Both the position numbers and the translations under genes were made by a program. Positions 27,374-36,628 of a stretch of DNA of 64,000 nucleotides are shown piece after piece. Each line of letters begins with the position of its first letter. Position 1 is the first letter of the stretch. The notes beneath the pieces are model-generated. The model worked only from the letters and a program-made list of their open reading frames with translations, searched no databases and had not been told where the DNA came from. Where the stretch lies: NCBI GenBank assembly GCA_000242935.3, contig CP007053.1, forward strand, positions 4,139,001-4,203,000. The letters run 5' to 3'. Source of the DNA: Opitutaceae bacterium TAV5. Its GTDB lineage: Bacteria; Verrucomicrobiota; Verrucomicrobiia; Opitutales; Opitutaceae.

Positions 27374-28225
27374 ATGAAAAACAAACTACCTATCAAATAC
27401 GGCGACTCGCTCCGGCGGGCGCTGCTCGCCACTGCCGCCGCCGCTACGGCCCTGCTCACGCCCGCCGCCTCGCAGGCCTGGACGGTCACCGTCCTGAATC
27501 CGGCAGCACCCTATCTCCCCAATGCCGAGTTGGGAGACCAGTTATCGAATGAACCGATCGCCCACTACCTGGCGGGTTACGGAGCCAATCTCACGCTCGG
27601 AAATCTGGCCGACTTCGAACTCGGGACCACCGCCGATGCGGTTATCGTCATGCTCCCCGGGTGGGGGGCCACCACCTACACGGACCCGGAACTGGCGGTG
27701 ATCACCTCCCTGCTGAACAGCAATGTGCGCACGCTGGTTCTCGGAGATGATTATCAATGGGCCACGAGCAACATCCAGATAGCCGCATTGCTCGGCGGCA
27801 CTTACGACGAATCCAACACCCTGATGGGGCACCGTGAGGAAACGATCATCGCGTCCGCATGGGATCTGACGGAAGGCGTGAGCACTATCGATACCTATTC
27901 CGGAACAGTGATTTCCCCCGGAAGCGGGGCGCCCGGCTATTCGCTGACCAGCGGAGGCACCGTTTCACTGTGGGGAGCGAATGAAAACTTCCTCGTGGTG
28001 ATGGACGCGGATGTGGTGCTGCAGGCGGGCGCAGGCGGGCCCTTGGCGGACAGGGACGACAATCTCCGGTTCGCGCAAAACGTGGCGTATTTCCTGATGG
28101 GCACGTCTCAAGTCCCCGAACCCGCCACGTATGCCGCGCTCGCCGGGCTGGCGCTGCTGGCCTGGGCGATGGTGGGCCGCGGAACCGGTGAGCGGACAAC
28201 GGACAACACCGAAACACGTCATTAA
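27374..28225 (+). CDS. PEP-CTERM sorting-domain protein
   Basis: 283 residues from ATG 27374. The signal peptide is LATAAAATALLTPAASQA. The body has an alternating beta/alpha pattern (YLAGYGANLTLGNLADFELG, DAVIVMLPGWGATTYTDPEL) that resembles a flavodoxin- or ThuA-like fold, but I cannot name the family. The C-terminal VPEPATYAALAGLALLAWAM plus an Arg-containing tail is the PEP-CTERM exosortase signal. The tail is longer than usual (17 further residues, few of them basic). It is probably exported and surface-associated. A 50-codon Fn3-like gene follows 12 bp downstream. Confidence 0.8.
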   Translation: MKNKLPIKYGDSLRRALLATAAAATALLTPAASQAWTVTVLNPAAPYLPNAELGDQLSNEPIAHYLAGYGANLTLGNLADFELGTTADAVIVMLPGWGATTYTDPELAVITSLLNSNVRTLVLGDDYQWATSNIQIAALLGGTYDESNTLMGHREETIIASAWDLTEGVSTIDTYSGTVISPGSGAPGYSLTSGGTVSLWGANENFLVVMDADVVLQAGAGGPLADRDDNLRFAQNVAYFLMGTSQVPEPATYAALAGLALLAWAMVGRGTGERTTDNTETRH

Positions 28226-28237
28226 CTTCCCGATACA

Positions 28238-28390
28238 ATGAAAACGAAAGGCTGGTCGTATGCCGATGCAGGCCCGTTCCCGCCGACGCTCACGGAGTGG
28301 CGCTACCGCGCCACGTACCTCGTGAGGAACAAACCGGTGGGCGAGGTGAGCCCCGATCTGACGATCACCGTCCACGCAAAACTGCAGTAA
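28238..28390 (+). CDS. 50-residue Fn3-like mini-protein, paralogous to the one at 38715
   Basis: A short ATG-to-TAA frame. EWRYRATYLVRNKPVGEVSP aligns with GWKYRTTFVANNRMVGQISP of the 86-residue product at 38715-38975. Both also have an SY.D...P.L block upstream and a hydrophobic strand ending in a V. The spacing W.YR(T/A)x6-7(V)G..SP resembles the C-terminal part of fibronectin type III-like modules in phage and surface proteins. It has no signal peptide. It could be a real small gene or the 3' stump of a larger one; it is 12 bp after the PEP-CTERM gene. Confidence 0.5.
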   Translation: MKTKGWSYADAGPFPPTLTEWRYRATYLVRNKPVGEVSPDLTITVHAKLQ

Positions 28391-28477
28391 CCAAAACACC
28401 ACGACACAGCACCCTGTGGCTATTACGTCCCGTCACACCCGCCCCGCTCTTCCTCCCCCTCCTTTCCTCCCGCACCT

Positions 28478-31400
28478 ATGAAAATACCAAAAACAAATAC
28501 TACAGGCCCGCTCCGGCGCGCCTTGCTTTTACTCGGAGCGCTCGGCTCGGGCCTCGCGCTCGTCTCGCCCCACGCCCGCGCCTCCATCCTCACCGCCTCC
28601 GACGCCGCGGCGTATGACAACTTCGGCTTTTCGATGAGCGTGTCGGGCGACAGCGCCCTGGCCGCGGCTCCCCGCAATAGCGAAATGGGGACCTATGCCG
28701 GAGCGGCCTATTATTACAAGGGGCTCTTCGGGAAGAGCGGCACGGTGCCCCAGGACGTGAAGCTCCTCGCCTCCGACGGCGCGACGGGTGACAGCTTCGG
28801 CTTTTCGGTGAGCCTGTCGGGCGACCGCGCCTTGGCCGGAGCGTATTATCATGACGGCAATGCGATCAACGATACGGGAGCGGCCTATTATTTTAAGGGG
28901 CTGGACGGGAAGAGCGGCACGGTGGAGCAGGACGTGAAGCTCCTCGCCTCCGACGGCGCGGCGAGTGACCTCTTCGGCATTTCGGTGAGCCTGTCGGGCG
29001 ACAGCGCCTTGGTCGCGGCTTATCAGGATGACGACAAGGCGAGCAATGCCGGCTCGGCCTATTATTTTAAGGGGCTGGACGGCAAAGCGGTCGGCTCCAC
29101 GGTGGAGCAGGACGTGAAGCTCCTCGCCTCCGACGGCGCGTATAATGACTACTTCGGCATTTCGGTGAGCCTGTCGGGCGACAGCGCCTTGGTCGCGGCT
29201 TATCAGGATGACGACAAGGGGAGCAATGCCGGCTCGGCCTATTATTACAAGGGGCTGGACAGTAAGACGGGCCGCCCGTCGGGCTACACCGGCCCTGCCA
29301 GCGTCACCACCGCCACCTATCAGGATGTGAAGCTCGTCGCCTCCGACGGCGCGGTGGATGACTCCTTCGGCTTTTCGGTGAGCCTGTTGGGCGACAGCGC
29401 CTTGGCCGGGGCTGTTTACGGTGATGGCAACGATGTCGATTCGGGTGCAGCCTATTACTACAAGGGGCTGGACTTGAAGAGCGGCACGGTGGAGCAGGAC
29501 GTGAAGCTCGTCGCCTCCGACGGCGCGGAGTATGACGAATTCGGCCAGTCGGTGAGCCTGTCGGGCGACAGCGCCTTGGCCGGGGCTGCTTACGGTGATG
29601 GCAACGATGTCGATTCGGGTGCAGCCTATTACTACAAGGGGCTGGACGGCAAAGCAACCGGCTCCACGGTGGAGCAGGACGTGAAGCTCCTCGCCTCCGA
29701 CGGCGCGGCGGGTGACAGCTTCGGCCATTCGGTGCGCCTGGAGGGCGACCGCTTCGTGATCGGTGCACATTGCGCCCAAACCTATACCGGCAAAGCCTAC
29801 GCGGGCGACATCCGGGCCTTCACGACGCTGGACGCGATCGGCACCGGGCTGATGACCGACGGGCTGAGCTTCGTGTCGCAGGGCGACTGGGTGATCGGCG
29901 AAACCACCACCGGCACCGCGGTGATCCTGAGCCGGGATGCCGCAACCGGCATCGCCGACACCGCCAATGTCACCGCCACGGGCGCGGCCGTTTACATCGG
30001 CAAGAACGCCGGCTCCCACTACAACTCGCTGTATATTAAAGGCGAGCTCACCGCCAACGCCGTCTATGTGGGTGCGGAGGGCAACAACAGCAACATGCTG
30101 GCCCTGTCCACGACCGGCCGGGTGACGGCGGACGAGGTGATGATCGCCGACTACGGCATCGTCGTTTTCGAGCTCGGGGCCGCGGGAGTCAACGGCCGGG
30201 TCGCTGCGGGCGAGATCGTCCTCGGCGACCCGCAGAGCTCGCAGATCCGGCTGATTCTGTCGGCCAGCGACGGCTTCGTGGCGGTCGCGGGTGCGGAATA
30301 CGACCTGTTCGACGTCACCACGATCAGCGGGGCGTTTGTCAGCGTCGATACGGGCCAGGTCCCTCTGGTCGAGGGGCTCGAGTGGAACTTCGACCGCCTC
30401 TACACCGAAGGCATCGTCGCCATCGTGGAAACTCTCGCGCCGCCGATGATCGGCAGCTTCATGGTGGACAATCCGCCGGCCGCGACCGCCACGATCGACG
30501 CGAGCCCGAAGAGCGGCACCGCGCCGCTCGCCTCCACGATCACTTGGAGCACCGGCAACGCCGCCTCGGTCACCGTGAGCGGCCCGGGCCTCGACTCGGC
30601 CGCTGCCAGCGGCAACCAGGCCGTGAGCGGTCTCACGGCAGGCAGCCACACCTACACGGTGACAGCCGACACAGCGCCCTACGCGATACTCAACTGGAGC
30701 GTGGCCGGTGACGTCGCCTCTCTTACGCTGCTGACGCCATCGGGCCCCGTGGATGTGACGGGGCAGGAGGTAAATTTTGCGACCGAGCCCGGCGACTACA
30801 CCCTGCAGGCCACCAATGCCTCCGGCACGGTCACCAGCGGCCCCATCACGGTGGTCCTGCCCGGCCCCGCGAGCGCCAGCGTCACGATCACCGTCGCCGC
30901 GCCCCCCAGCATCGACAGCTTCACGCCCCCCACCGTGAAACCGCCCATGGTGATCCTGTTCACCGCTACGCCCGACAAGGGCACCGCGCCGCTCAACACG
31001 ACCATAAACTGGGTGACCGGGGAAGCCAGCTCGGTCACCGTGAGCGGCCCCGGCCTCAGTTCGGGGGGGGCCAGCGGCAACCGGGCGGTGACCGGCCTGG
31101 CGGCAGGCAGCCACACCTACACGGTGACGGCGCAGCCGCAGACCAGCGGCACCCTCACCTGGACAACCAGCAACGCGGCCACGCTCACCCTCGTCACGCC
31201 CTCGGGCCCCGTGAACGTGACCGGGCAGACGAGCTACACCGCCACGCAATCCGGCACCTACGCCCTGCTGGCCGCCAACGCACTCGGCTACACAATCAAC
31301 GAGGTCAGGACGGTGACACTGCCCACATCCGCCGCGAGCGCGACGGTCACGGTCACGGTGTTAGCGCCCGCCAGCATCGACAGCTTCACGGTGGCCAACC

Positions 31401-32788
31401 CGGCTGCGCCCACCGCCACGATCACCGCCACGCCCGACCAGGGCCCCGCGCCGCTCGATTCCACGCTCGCGTGGAGCACGACCAACGCCGGCCCGGTCAC
31501 CGTGAGCGGCCCCGGCCTCAGCTCGGGGGGGCCCAGCGGCAGCCACCCGCTCACCGGCCTCGCCGCCGGGGACTACACCTACACGGTGACGGCGCAGCCG
31601 AAGCCCGCTGCGACGATCACCTGGAGCGTCACCGGTGCGAGCGCCCTGATACTCGACACGCCCTCGGGCAGCGTAAACGTGACCGGGCAGACGGGCTACA
31701 TCGCCACGGAACCCGGCACCTACACCCTGCGGGCCACCAACGCCCTCATGGTGCAGACGACGACGAGCAGCCCCATCACGGTCGCCTGGCCCGAAGCCGC
31801 GAGCGCCAGCGCCACGATCAAGGTGGGGCAGCCGTTGCCGACGATCCCGCCGGTGATCGATCCGGATACGGTGGTGGTGATCCCCGATCCCACGACGCCC
31901 GGCGGCATCGTCATCGGCGGCGAGATCGGCAGCGACCCGGCGGACCCGGAGCAGGCGCAGGAACTGGAAGAGGAAAAAATCTTCCTCGTGACGACGACCG
32001 ACATCCTCGGCATGTGGAGCGTGGCTGACCCGAGCACCTACACGGTGACGGTGGCCCCCGATGGCCTGTCCTTCACGGTTGCCATCGATCCGACGACCGA
32101 CGCCGCCCGCTTCTGGCGCGTGGCGACCAGCCTGCAACCGGTGGACGCCAGCGGGGCTCCCGTGGCCGGCGACACGGTCAAATACAACACCGTGCTCTCC
32201 GGACGGTACGAGGTGACGGTGCCGGGCACCCAGACGCGCCTGGTCGCCAACCAACTGGCCGAAGGCGTGACCGATGCCGTGACCCTGTTCAGCGACCTGG
32301 CCGTGGGGTCCAGCATCAACGTCATCAATCCGGACGGGACATCGGCAACCACAACCAGGATAGCAGCCGGAGGTGGACGCTGGCAGCCCGCCACGATGGC
32401 TTTCCCGGTGGGAAGTGTGGCTACCGTGCGCAATGCCGGAGCCGCTGCTTCGACGAAAGCGTTTGTCGGGATTGTGCCGACGCAGTCCGCCATGTACTCG
32501 CTGACCAGCGGGGAGACTCGTAACGTGGGTACATCCCTGCCGATTGCAGCCACCACCGTGGCACTGGGCATCAGCCCTATCGTCGGCGATACAGTAGGCA
32601 CCTATCGCAGTAATGGTTTGTTGGGGGCGAACACCTATCTCCCCACCGCAGGTGGGCGCTGGTCGGAGAGTAATACACCCACGACGATCCATATCGGCGA
32701 AGGGTTCCAGATTAAACATAACGCCGCCCTTCCTTGGGCGCCAAGGCTCAATGTCGTCGAGGATTCGACGGATGTCGGGCTGGAGTAA
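28478..32788 (+). CDS. Giant exported FG-GAP and Ig-like repeat protein
   Basis: 1436 residues with a signal peptide (LLLLGALGSGLALVSPHARA). Residues ~37-450 comprise seven FG-GAP-type units of ~58 residues. Each has LLASDGA...FG.SVSLSGDSAL and ends in YYYKGLDGK...VEQDVK; these form a beta-propeller. A beta-helical stretch follows (~450-640), then three ~150-residue Ig/PKD-like modules with SVTVSGPGL and HTYTVTA motifs. The C-terminal domain (RFWRVATSLQPVDASG and onward) has no PEP-CTERM signal, unlike its neighbours. It is probably an adhesin or surface scaffold. The FG-GAP units are very similar at DNA level, suggesting recent internal duplication. Confidence 0.85.
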   Translation: MKIPKTNTTGPLRRALLLLGALGSGLALVSPHARASILTASDAAAYDNFGFSMSVSGDSALAAAPRNSEMGTYAGAAYYYKGLFGKSGTVPQDVKLLASDGATGDSFGFSVSLSGDRALAGAYYHDGNAINDTGAAYYFKGLDGKSGTVEQDVKLLASDGAASDLFGISVSLSGDSALVAAYQDDDKASNAGSAYYFKGLDGKAVGSTVEQDVKLLASDGAYNDYFGISVSLSGDSALVAAYQDDDKGSNAGSAYYYKGLDSKTGRPSGYTGPASVTTATYQDVKLVASDGAVDDSFGFSVSLLGDSALAGAVYGDGNDVDSGAAYYYKGLDLKSGTVEQDVKLVASDGAEYDEFGQSVSLSGDSALAGAAYGDGNDVDSGAAYYYKGLDGKATGSTVEQDVKLLASDGAAGDSFGHSVRLEGDRFVIGAHCAQTYTGKAYAGDIRAFTTLDAIGTGLMTDGLSFVSQGDWVIGETTTGTAVILSRDAATGIADTANVTATGAAVYIGKNAGSHYNSLYIKGELTANAVYVGAEGNNSNMLALSTTGRVTADEVMIADYGIVVFELGAAGVNGRVAAGEIVLGDPQSSQIRLILSASDGFVAVAGAEYDLFDVTTISGAFVSVDTGQVPLVEGLEWNFDRLYTEGIVAIVETLAPPMIGSFMVDNPPAATATIDASPKSGTAPLASTITWSTGNAASVTVSGPGLDSAAASGNQAVSGLTAGSHTYTVTADTAPYAILNWSVAGDVASLTLLTPSGPVDVTGQEVNFATEPGDYTLQATNASGTVTSGPITVVLPGPASASVTITVAAPPSIDSFTPPTVKPPMVILFTATPDKGTAPLNTTINWVTGEASSVTVSGPGLSSGGASGNRAVTGLAAGSHTYTVTAQPQTSGTLTWTTSNAATLTLVTPSGPVNVTGQTSYTATQSGTYALLAANALGYTINEVRTVTLPTSAASATVTVTVLAPASIDSFTVANPAAPTATITATPDQGPAPLDSTLAWSTTNAGPVTVSGPGLSSGGPSGSHPLTGLAAGDYTYTVTAQPKPAATITWSVTGASALILDTPSGSVNVTGQTGYIATEPGTYTLRATNALMVQTTTSSPITVAWPEAASASATIKVGQPLPTIPPVIDPDTVVVIPDPTTPGGIVIGGEIGSDPADPEQAQELEEEKIFLVTTTDILGMWSVADPSTYTVTVAPDGLSFTVAIDPTTDAARFWRVATSLQPVDASGAPVAGDTVKYNTVLSGRYEVTVPGTQTRLVANQLAEGVTDAVTLFSDLAVGSSINVINPDGTSATTTRIAAGGGRWQPATMAFPVGSVATVRNAGAAASTKAFVGIVPTQSAMYSLTSGETRNVGTSLPIAATTVALGISPIVGDTVGTYRSNGLLGANTYLPTAGGRWSESNTPTTIHIGEGFQIKHNAALPWAPRLNVVEDSTDVGLE
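28780..29720 (+). repeat. Tandem ~174-bp coding repeats (FG-GAP units)
   Basis: Units 2-7 of the FG-GAP array share long DNA stretches such as GAGCAGGACGTGAAGCTCCT and GGTGAGCCTGTCGGGCGACA. Neighbouring units 3/4 and 5/6 are the most alike, so unit number could change by slippage or recombination. Confidence 0.75.
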
Positions 32789-32811
32789 AGTGCAATAAAC
32801 GAACAATTCCG

Positions 32812-32835
32812 CCCCATCAGGAGAACCTGATGGGG
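32812..32835 (+). terminator. Perfect hairpin between the giant gene and the next PEP-CTERM gene
   Basis: CCCCATCAGG-AGAA-CCTGATGGGG is a 10-bp perfect stem with a 4-nt loop. It is followed by AAACTGAAC rather than a T-run, so it may be an RNA-processing or stability element rather than an intrinsic terminator. It lies 23 bp upstream of the ATG at 32858. Confidence 0.6.
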
Positions 32836-32857
32836 AAACTGAACAATAATAAATATC

Positions 32858-33502
32858 ATGAAAAAGACATTGATACTAGCGGGGCTTCTGGCCCTTGGCC
32901 TGACCGCCGTGCAGGCGCAGATAAACGTGGGAAGCAATCCGACTTTCCTTAATTCGGAAGACTGGCTGGATGCGCCGACTCCGCTGACATTGGAGGATGG
33001 CTCTTCGTTCTATGGTTCGGATGGTTACATCGCCGCCATATTCGTGGATACGATCAACCAAGGGAATGATGTCCTCATCGGGGCTGGCGATTTTTGCGAC
33101 ACGTGGGGCGGAGACTATTCGGCCAAAACCGGGATGTTCGCCGCCGTAACCAATATTGGTTCGATATGGCTGAATTCCAGTGAGACATTCACTGTCCGTA
33201 TCCGGGTGTTCCAACTGGCAGCAGGCGTAAATGCGGATTTTGACTATGTGCAGAACGCGTATAATGACGGGAGTGTTGCAGCCAAGTGGGCGGACATTCT
33301 CGTCAATGGCACCTACGGCGAATATAGCTATCAGGAAACTGCCGGTGCGGATGGATATGTGCTCAACGGCGGTCAGTCCGTCCATACAACCAGCAACCTT
33401 ACGTGGTACACCACCAGTTCCGTGCCGGAGCCGTCCACGTATGCGGCGCTGGCCGGGCTGGCGATCATGGCCTGGGCGGCGCTGCGTCGCAGTCGTCGCT
33501 GA
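32858..33502 (+). CDS. PEP-CTERM sorting-domain protein
   Basis: A 214-residue protein with a signal peptide (LILAGLLALGLTAVQAQ) and a beta-rich body with no family I can name. The C-terminus VPEPSTYAALAGLAIMAWAA with tail LRRSRR is a canonical PEP-CTERM motif, helix and basic anchor. It follows the giant FG-GAP gene by 69 bp in the same direction, so a shared transcript is possible. Confidence 0.85.
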   Translation: MKKTLILAGLLALGLTAVQAQINVGSNPTFLNSEDWLDAPTPLTLEDGSSFYGSDGYIAAIFVDTINQGNDVLIGAGDFCDTWGGDYSAKTGMFAAVTNIGSIWLNSSETFTVRIRVFQLAAGVNADFDYVQNAYNDGSVAAKWADILVNGTYGEYSYQETAGADGYVLNGGQSVHTTSNLTWYTTSSVPEPSTYAALAGLAIMAWAALRRSRR

Positions 33503-33854
33503 GACGGTTTTTCCGGGTGAGGGAAAAGGGGAATGGTCCTCTCTCCTGATTGCACCCGGAGAAGGCTGAACCGCCTTGCCGGAGACGGCAGGGCGACTCC
33601 GGGCAGGGAGAGGGAAACCAGGTTAGAGGGATTCTGAACAGGATCAAAACCCTGGTTTATTCCCTGCCCGGAGTTTTTTCAGACAAACCGAACCCGAACC
33701 CCGAACCTCGAACCGGATTTCTCCCCCGTCTGCGCGTTGGGTGTCCAGCTATGAATCAACAACCGAAAACCGGAATCCGATGCCGGGCGCGACAGGCGGG
33801 GGAGATTTGCGGAGCAAGCTGCCGGTCGTGGCGCGGGCGTCCCGCCCGCATCCA

Positions 33855-34080
33855 CTCGTTCTCATTCTCTTACTCTTACTCCGGATCGTACTCATTCTCG
33901 TACTCCTTCTCTTTCTCTTACTCTTTCTTGTGCTGCGGCACGCCGTGCGTGTGTCGTGCGAGTGCCGTGCGAGTGCCGGAGCCGGAGAACGATCGATCCG
34001 GAGAACGAGCAGGAGAAAGAGAAGGAGAACGAATCCGGACCGGAGAAAGAGAACGAGAAAGAGAACGAGAACGATTCCGG
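33855..34080. repeat. Inverted pair of GAGAAC/GAGAAA-type simple repeats
   Basis: The left arm is pyrimidine-rich (TTCTCATTCTCTTACTCTTA and onward). The right arm is its approximate complement, built of GAGAAC, GAGAAA and GGAGAACGA words. They are separated by about 50 bp of GTGCG/GTGCC repeats. Transcribed, this would form a long imperfect hairpin; as DNA it shows extreme strand asymmetry. Confidence 0.7.
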
Positions 34081-34157
34081 CGTGGCGCGGCCATCCTGGC
34101 CGTGGACGGCGCGGAGCGCCGCCGGTTTGTTTCCGTACCTCGCGGAGAGGCAACGCA

Positions 34158-34231
34158 CACGGGCAAGATGCCCGTGCCACTTTTCCTGCCGATCCCGGCG
34201 GCTTCGCCGTCAGCGGGCGGGACGCCCGCGC
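34158..34231. repeat. REP-like palindromes
   Basis: CACGGGCAAGATGCCCGTG (34158-34176) and GCGGGCGGGACGCCCGCGC (34213-34231) are GC-rich palindromes. The same two types occur side by side at 51296-51342, including the shared lead-in CGCGGAGAGGCAACGC. Confidence 0.7.
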
Positions 34232-34283
34232 CCCTTCATTCGTCATTTGTCATTCGTAATTATCACTGCCGCCCGCATCTGCC

Positions 34284-35291
34284 ATGACCTCTTCCAGCCC
34301 GACAACATCCCCGTCGCCAGTCGTCACCGCTCCGGCCCCTGCCGCGCCTGCAGCAGCGGAGAAAAGCCGGGGGGGGCGGAGCGTGACGCCGACGGCCCCG
34401 GTGGTGGTGGCGGCGCTGGTATCGCTGGTGCGGGAAGCGCCGGAATTGTGCCATGAGGAGATCAGCGCGAGGCTGGAGCGCGAATACGGGGTGAGGCTGC
34501 CGAAGGCGGCGATGGCGCGCCTGCTGCAAAGGCACGGACTGCGGATCGAGGGCGTGCCTGGCGGGAGCGGGCGACTGGCGGAGATGGAGGCGGCTTTGCT
34601 GGAGGGCAGGGAGGTGTCGAAGGGGTATCTGGTGCGGCTGCTCGCGACGAACCCGGCGCTGAAGGAGCGGGAGCGTGAGACAGGGGGGCCGGGGGAGCGG
34701 GTGTGCGTGGCGCATGTCCCGGTGATGAAGGCGGGGATGAGGAGCCGGGTCTGGGTGCATGCGCATCTGGCGGTGGATACGTACGGGGGAATGGCGGTGG
34801 CGGAGCTTTACCGGGAGGCCACGACGGATGCGGCGGTGGATTTCCTGCACGAGCGGGTGCTGCCGTTTTACCGGGGGGAGGGGGTAACGCTGGCGTGCGT
34901 GGAGACGAGCCGGAGCCATGTGTACAGCGGAGACCGGAGGGAACATTTTTCCGGGGTGTACCCGCAGTGTTTGCGGGTACTGGGGATAAGGCACGAGGTG
35001 AGGGGGAGGGCGGAGGCGACGATGAACGGGTATATGGAAAAATTCGGGAAGGCGTTCACGGGCGGCTTTGTGGAGCCGCTGCGGCAGCGGCGGGGGCGGC
35101 AAGCAAGGGGGTATGGCCTCAGCCTGCCGGCGGAGGCGCTGGCCCGGCTGCGGGGAGAACTGGCAGAGTGGCTGCGCCACTACAACGAAGAGACGCCGCA
35201 GGAAGGCTACCGGAACGCGGGGCTGACACCGCGGGCCTTCTGGCAGAAGGCGGGGAAACACTCACCGCTCGACGCCGGCATTCTCCGGTGA
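34284..35291 (+). CDS. Integrase-core (rve/DDE-fold) protein, paralogue of 43912-44880
   Basis: 335 residues. An HTH-like N-terminal region (AAMARLLQRHGLRIEGVPGG) precedes an RNase-H-like integrase core. Asp165 lies in AVDTYGGMAV. The second acidic position is Glu207 in VETSRSHVYSGD, where IS481-type transposases have DNG. The third is Glu252 in NGYMEKFGKAF. No terminal inverted repeats were found on either side. It is homologous throughout to the product at 43912-44880. It may be a domesticated transposase or a very atypical IS481-like element; the loss of the DNG motif argues against ordinary activity. Confidence 0.75.
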   Translation: MTSSSPTTSPSPVVTAPAPAAPAAAEKSRGGRSVTPTAPVVVAALVSLVREAPELCHEEISARLEREYGVRLPKAAMARLLQRHGLRIEGVPGGSGRLAEMEAALLEGREVSKGYLVRLLATNPALKERERETGGPGERVCVAHVPVMKAGMRSRVWVHAHLAVDTYGGMAVAELYREATTDAAVDFLHERVLPFYRGEGVTLACVETSRSHVYSGDRREHFSGVYPQCLRVLGIRHEVRGRAEATMNGYMEKFGKAFTGGFVEPLRQRRGRQARGYGLSLPAEALARLRGELAEWLRHYNEETPQEGYRNAGLTPRAFWQKAGKHSPLDAGILR

Positions 35292-35419
35292 GCGCATCGG
35301 GAAACGGAGCCGTGGCACGTAACAAAAAAGGAAACTTTGGAGAAATTTTGTTCTCCATAAATATTATTAATCCGCAAACATTCGTGTCGACAGATGTTTA
35401 TGAAAATAAATGGGGAGGA

Positions 35420-35510
35420 TACAGGGTTTTGCCTACTTCCCTCTATTGGCGAAAATCAGATAGCATGTGGTGTTTTACGAAAAAAATCGAGCCACATGCA
35501 TACCGCCACG
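35420..35510 (+). repeat. CAGGGTTTTGCC element, copy C
   Basis: TACAGGGTTTTGCCTACTTC at 35420-35439. TTTTGCC (35427-35433) pairs with GGCGAAAA (35448-35455, one bulged G). GAGCCACATGCAT (about 35489-35501) corresponds to the GCGCCACATGCAC block of copies B and E. It lies 130 bp after the rve-type gene and about 160 bp upstream of the next PEP-CTERM gene. Confidence 0.6.
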
Positions 35511-35579
35511 CCGTCGTCATCCCCTGAGCGGAAACGCCACACGCCGGACAGAAAACACCCGATCCCGGATTTTTTATCC

Positions 35580-36467
35580 ATGACTACAAAAACGAAAACC
35601 AAACACGGCAGCCTGCTACGGCGAGCCCTGCCCCTCCTCGTGCTGGCGCTGTCTGTTTCCACCCCCGCCGGAGCCTGGACCCAGTGGAAAAACCCTGACC
35701 GCGGCAACTGGGACGACCCCGCCAACTGGAGCAATGGCGTGCCCGGACCTGCCGAAGACAACGTGAATATCTCCATGGGCACCGCCGTCATGACGAACCA
35801 AACCGTCACCACCCTCAAGGTTGAGGGTTCCGTTTGTCTTGGCGTGAGTGGCGGTCTGGAACTCCATAACTCCACCCTGAACGCTTATGGCCTGCACACC
35901 TTTTCGGGAGGCACGATCACGCTCTACTCCGGGTCCGTGCTGAATACGGATATTCTCCAGGTCAGCGAATATGGCGGAGGGACGTTTTCCCTGCTGGGGT
36001 CATCCAGTCTGCGTGCCTCCGATAAATTCCAGCAAAATCAGGAAGGCATCCTCACGCTCGATCTGACCGGCTGGCGCGGCAGCACCGCTGCCCTCATCAC
36101 AGCGGAAACGACCCTCCTGAACGGCGGCACGCTCAACCTGCTCTCGCTGGAAAGCCTCCGGCAGGACGACAGGCTGGTGCTGATCGACAGCAGCAAGCTC
36201 AACACGGGCCACTGGCAGACGCTGAAGATCGGTGACGAGGTGCAAACCTTGACTAGTACAGGCGAATACACCTGGCAGTTCGCCTACGATGGCGGGCAGT
36301 ATCAACTCGATTATAACTACGGCACGTATGACGTAACCCTCTCCGTCCTCATGGCGCCGCGCTCCATTTCCGTGCCCGAGCCCGCCACGTATGCGGCGGT
36401 GGCCGGTCTGGCGCTGCTGGCCCTTGCCGCCGTGCGCCGTTATCGCGGCGTGCGCAGAGGTGCATGA
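35580..36467 (+). CDS. PEP-CTERM protein with autotransporter-like beta-helix body
   Basis: 295 residues from ATG 35580; earlier in-frame starts run back into element copy C. Signal peptide LLVLALSVSTPAGA. NWDDPANWSNGVPGPAEDNV is the WxN/GxP opening typical of beta-helical autotransporter-associated repeats, followed by beta-helix-like repeats (LHTFSGGTITLYSGSVLNTD). The C-terminus VPEPATYAAVAGLALLALAA plus VRRYRGVRRGA is the PEP-CTERM anchor. It resembles the product at 39284-40738 in design. Likely exported and surface-bound. Confidence 0.85.
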   Translation: MTTKTKTKHGSLLRRALPLLVLALSVSTPAGAWTQWKNPDRGNWDDPANWSNGVPGPAEDNVNISMGTAVMTNQTVTTLKVEGSVCLGVSGGLELHNSTLNAYGLHTFSGGTITLYSGSVLNTDILQVSEYGGGTFSLLGSSSLRASDKFQQNQEGILTLDLTGWRGSTAALITAETTLLNGGTLNLLSLESLRQDDRLVLIDSSKLNTGHWQTLKIGDEVQTLTSTGEYTWQFAYDGGQYQLDYNYGTYDVTLSVLMAPRSISVPEPATYAAVAGLALLALAAVRRYRGVRRGA

Positions 36468-36628
36468 TTGCGCCCCTGGTCCGGGGAACCCCGGCGGCCA
36501 CCAGGGCTCCGGAACCGGTCCGTTTTACCTGGCAAGCGCCAGGGCGAGGCCGGGAAGCGGAAGTGTGAACAGTTTTGTCGGGTTCATGATGTTATTTTTG
36601 TTCAACCCCCGGTCATCATCCCTGAAAA

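Larger units (their letters stand above)
33503..34283. repeat. Gene-free, repeat-dense stretch
   Basis: About 780 bp carrying REP-like palindromes (33830-33849, 34158-34180, 34213-34231) and a pair of short-period simple repeats in inverted orientation (33855-33930 and 33981-34080). Open frames here translate to low-complexity Arg/Ser/Glu strings and are not real genes. Near 33640 a look-alike of the CAGGGTTTTG core occurs on the minus strand. Confidence 0.7.

Noticed and set aside
28529-31249. 906-residue open frame antisense to the FG-GAP protein
   Set aside because: Its repeats mirror those of the sense gene, which has a signal peptide and recognised domains.
33616-33657. Possible tenth CAGGGTTTTG copy on the minus strand
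   Set aside because: It lacks the GCCTGGC half and has no gene downstream; it also forms an unrelated AAACCAGG/CCTGGTTT hairpin.
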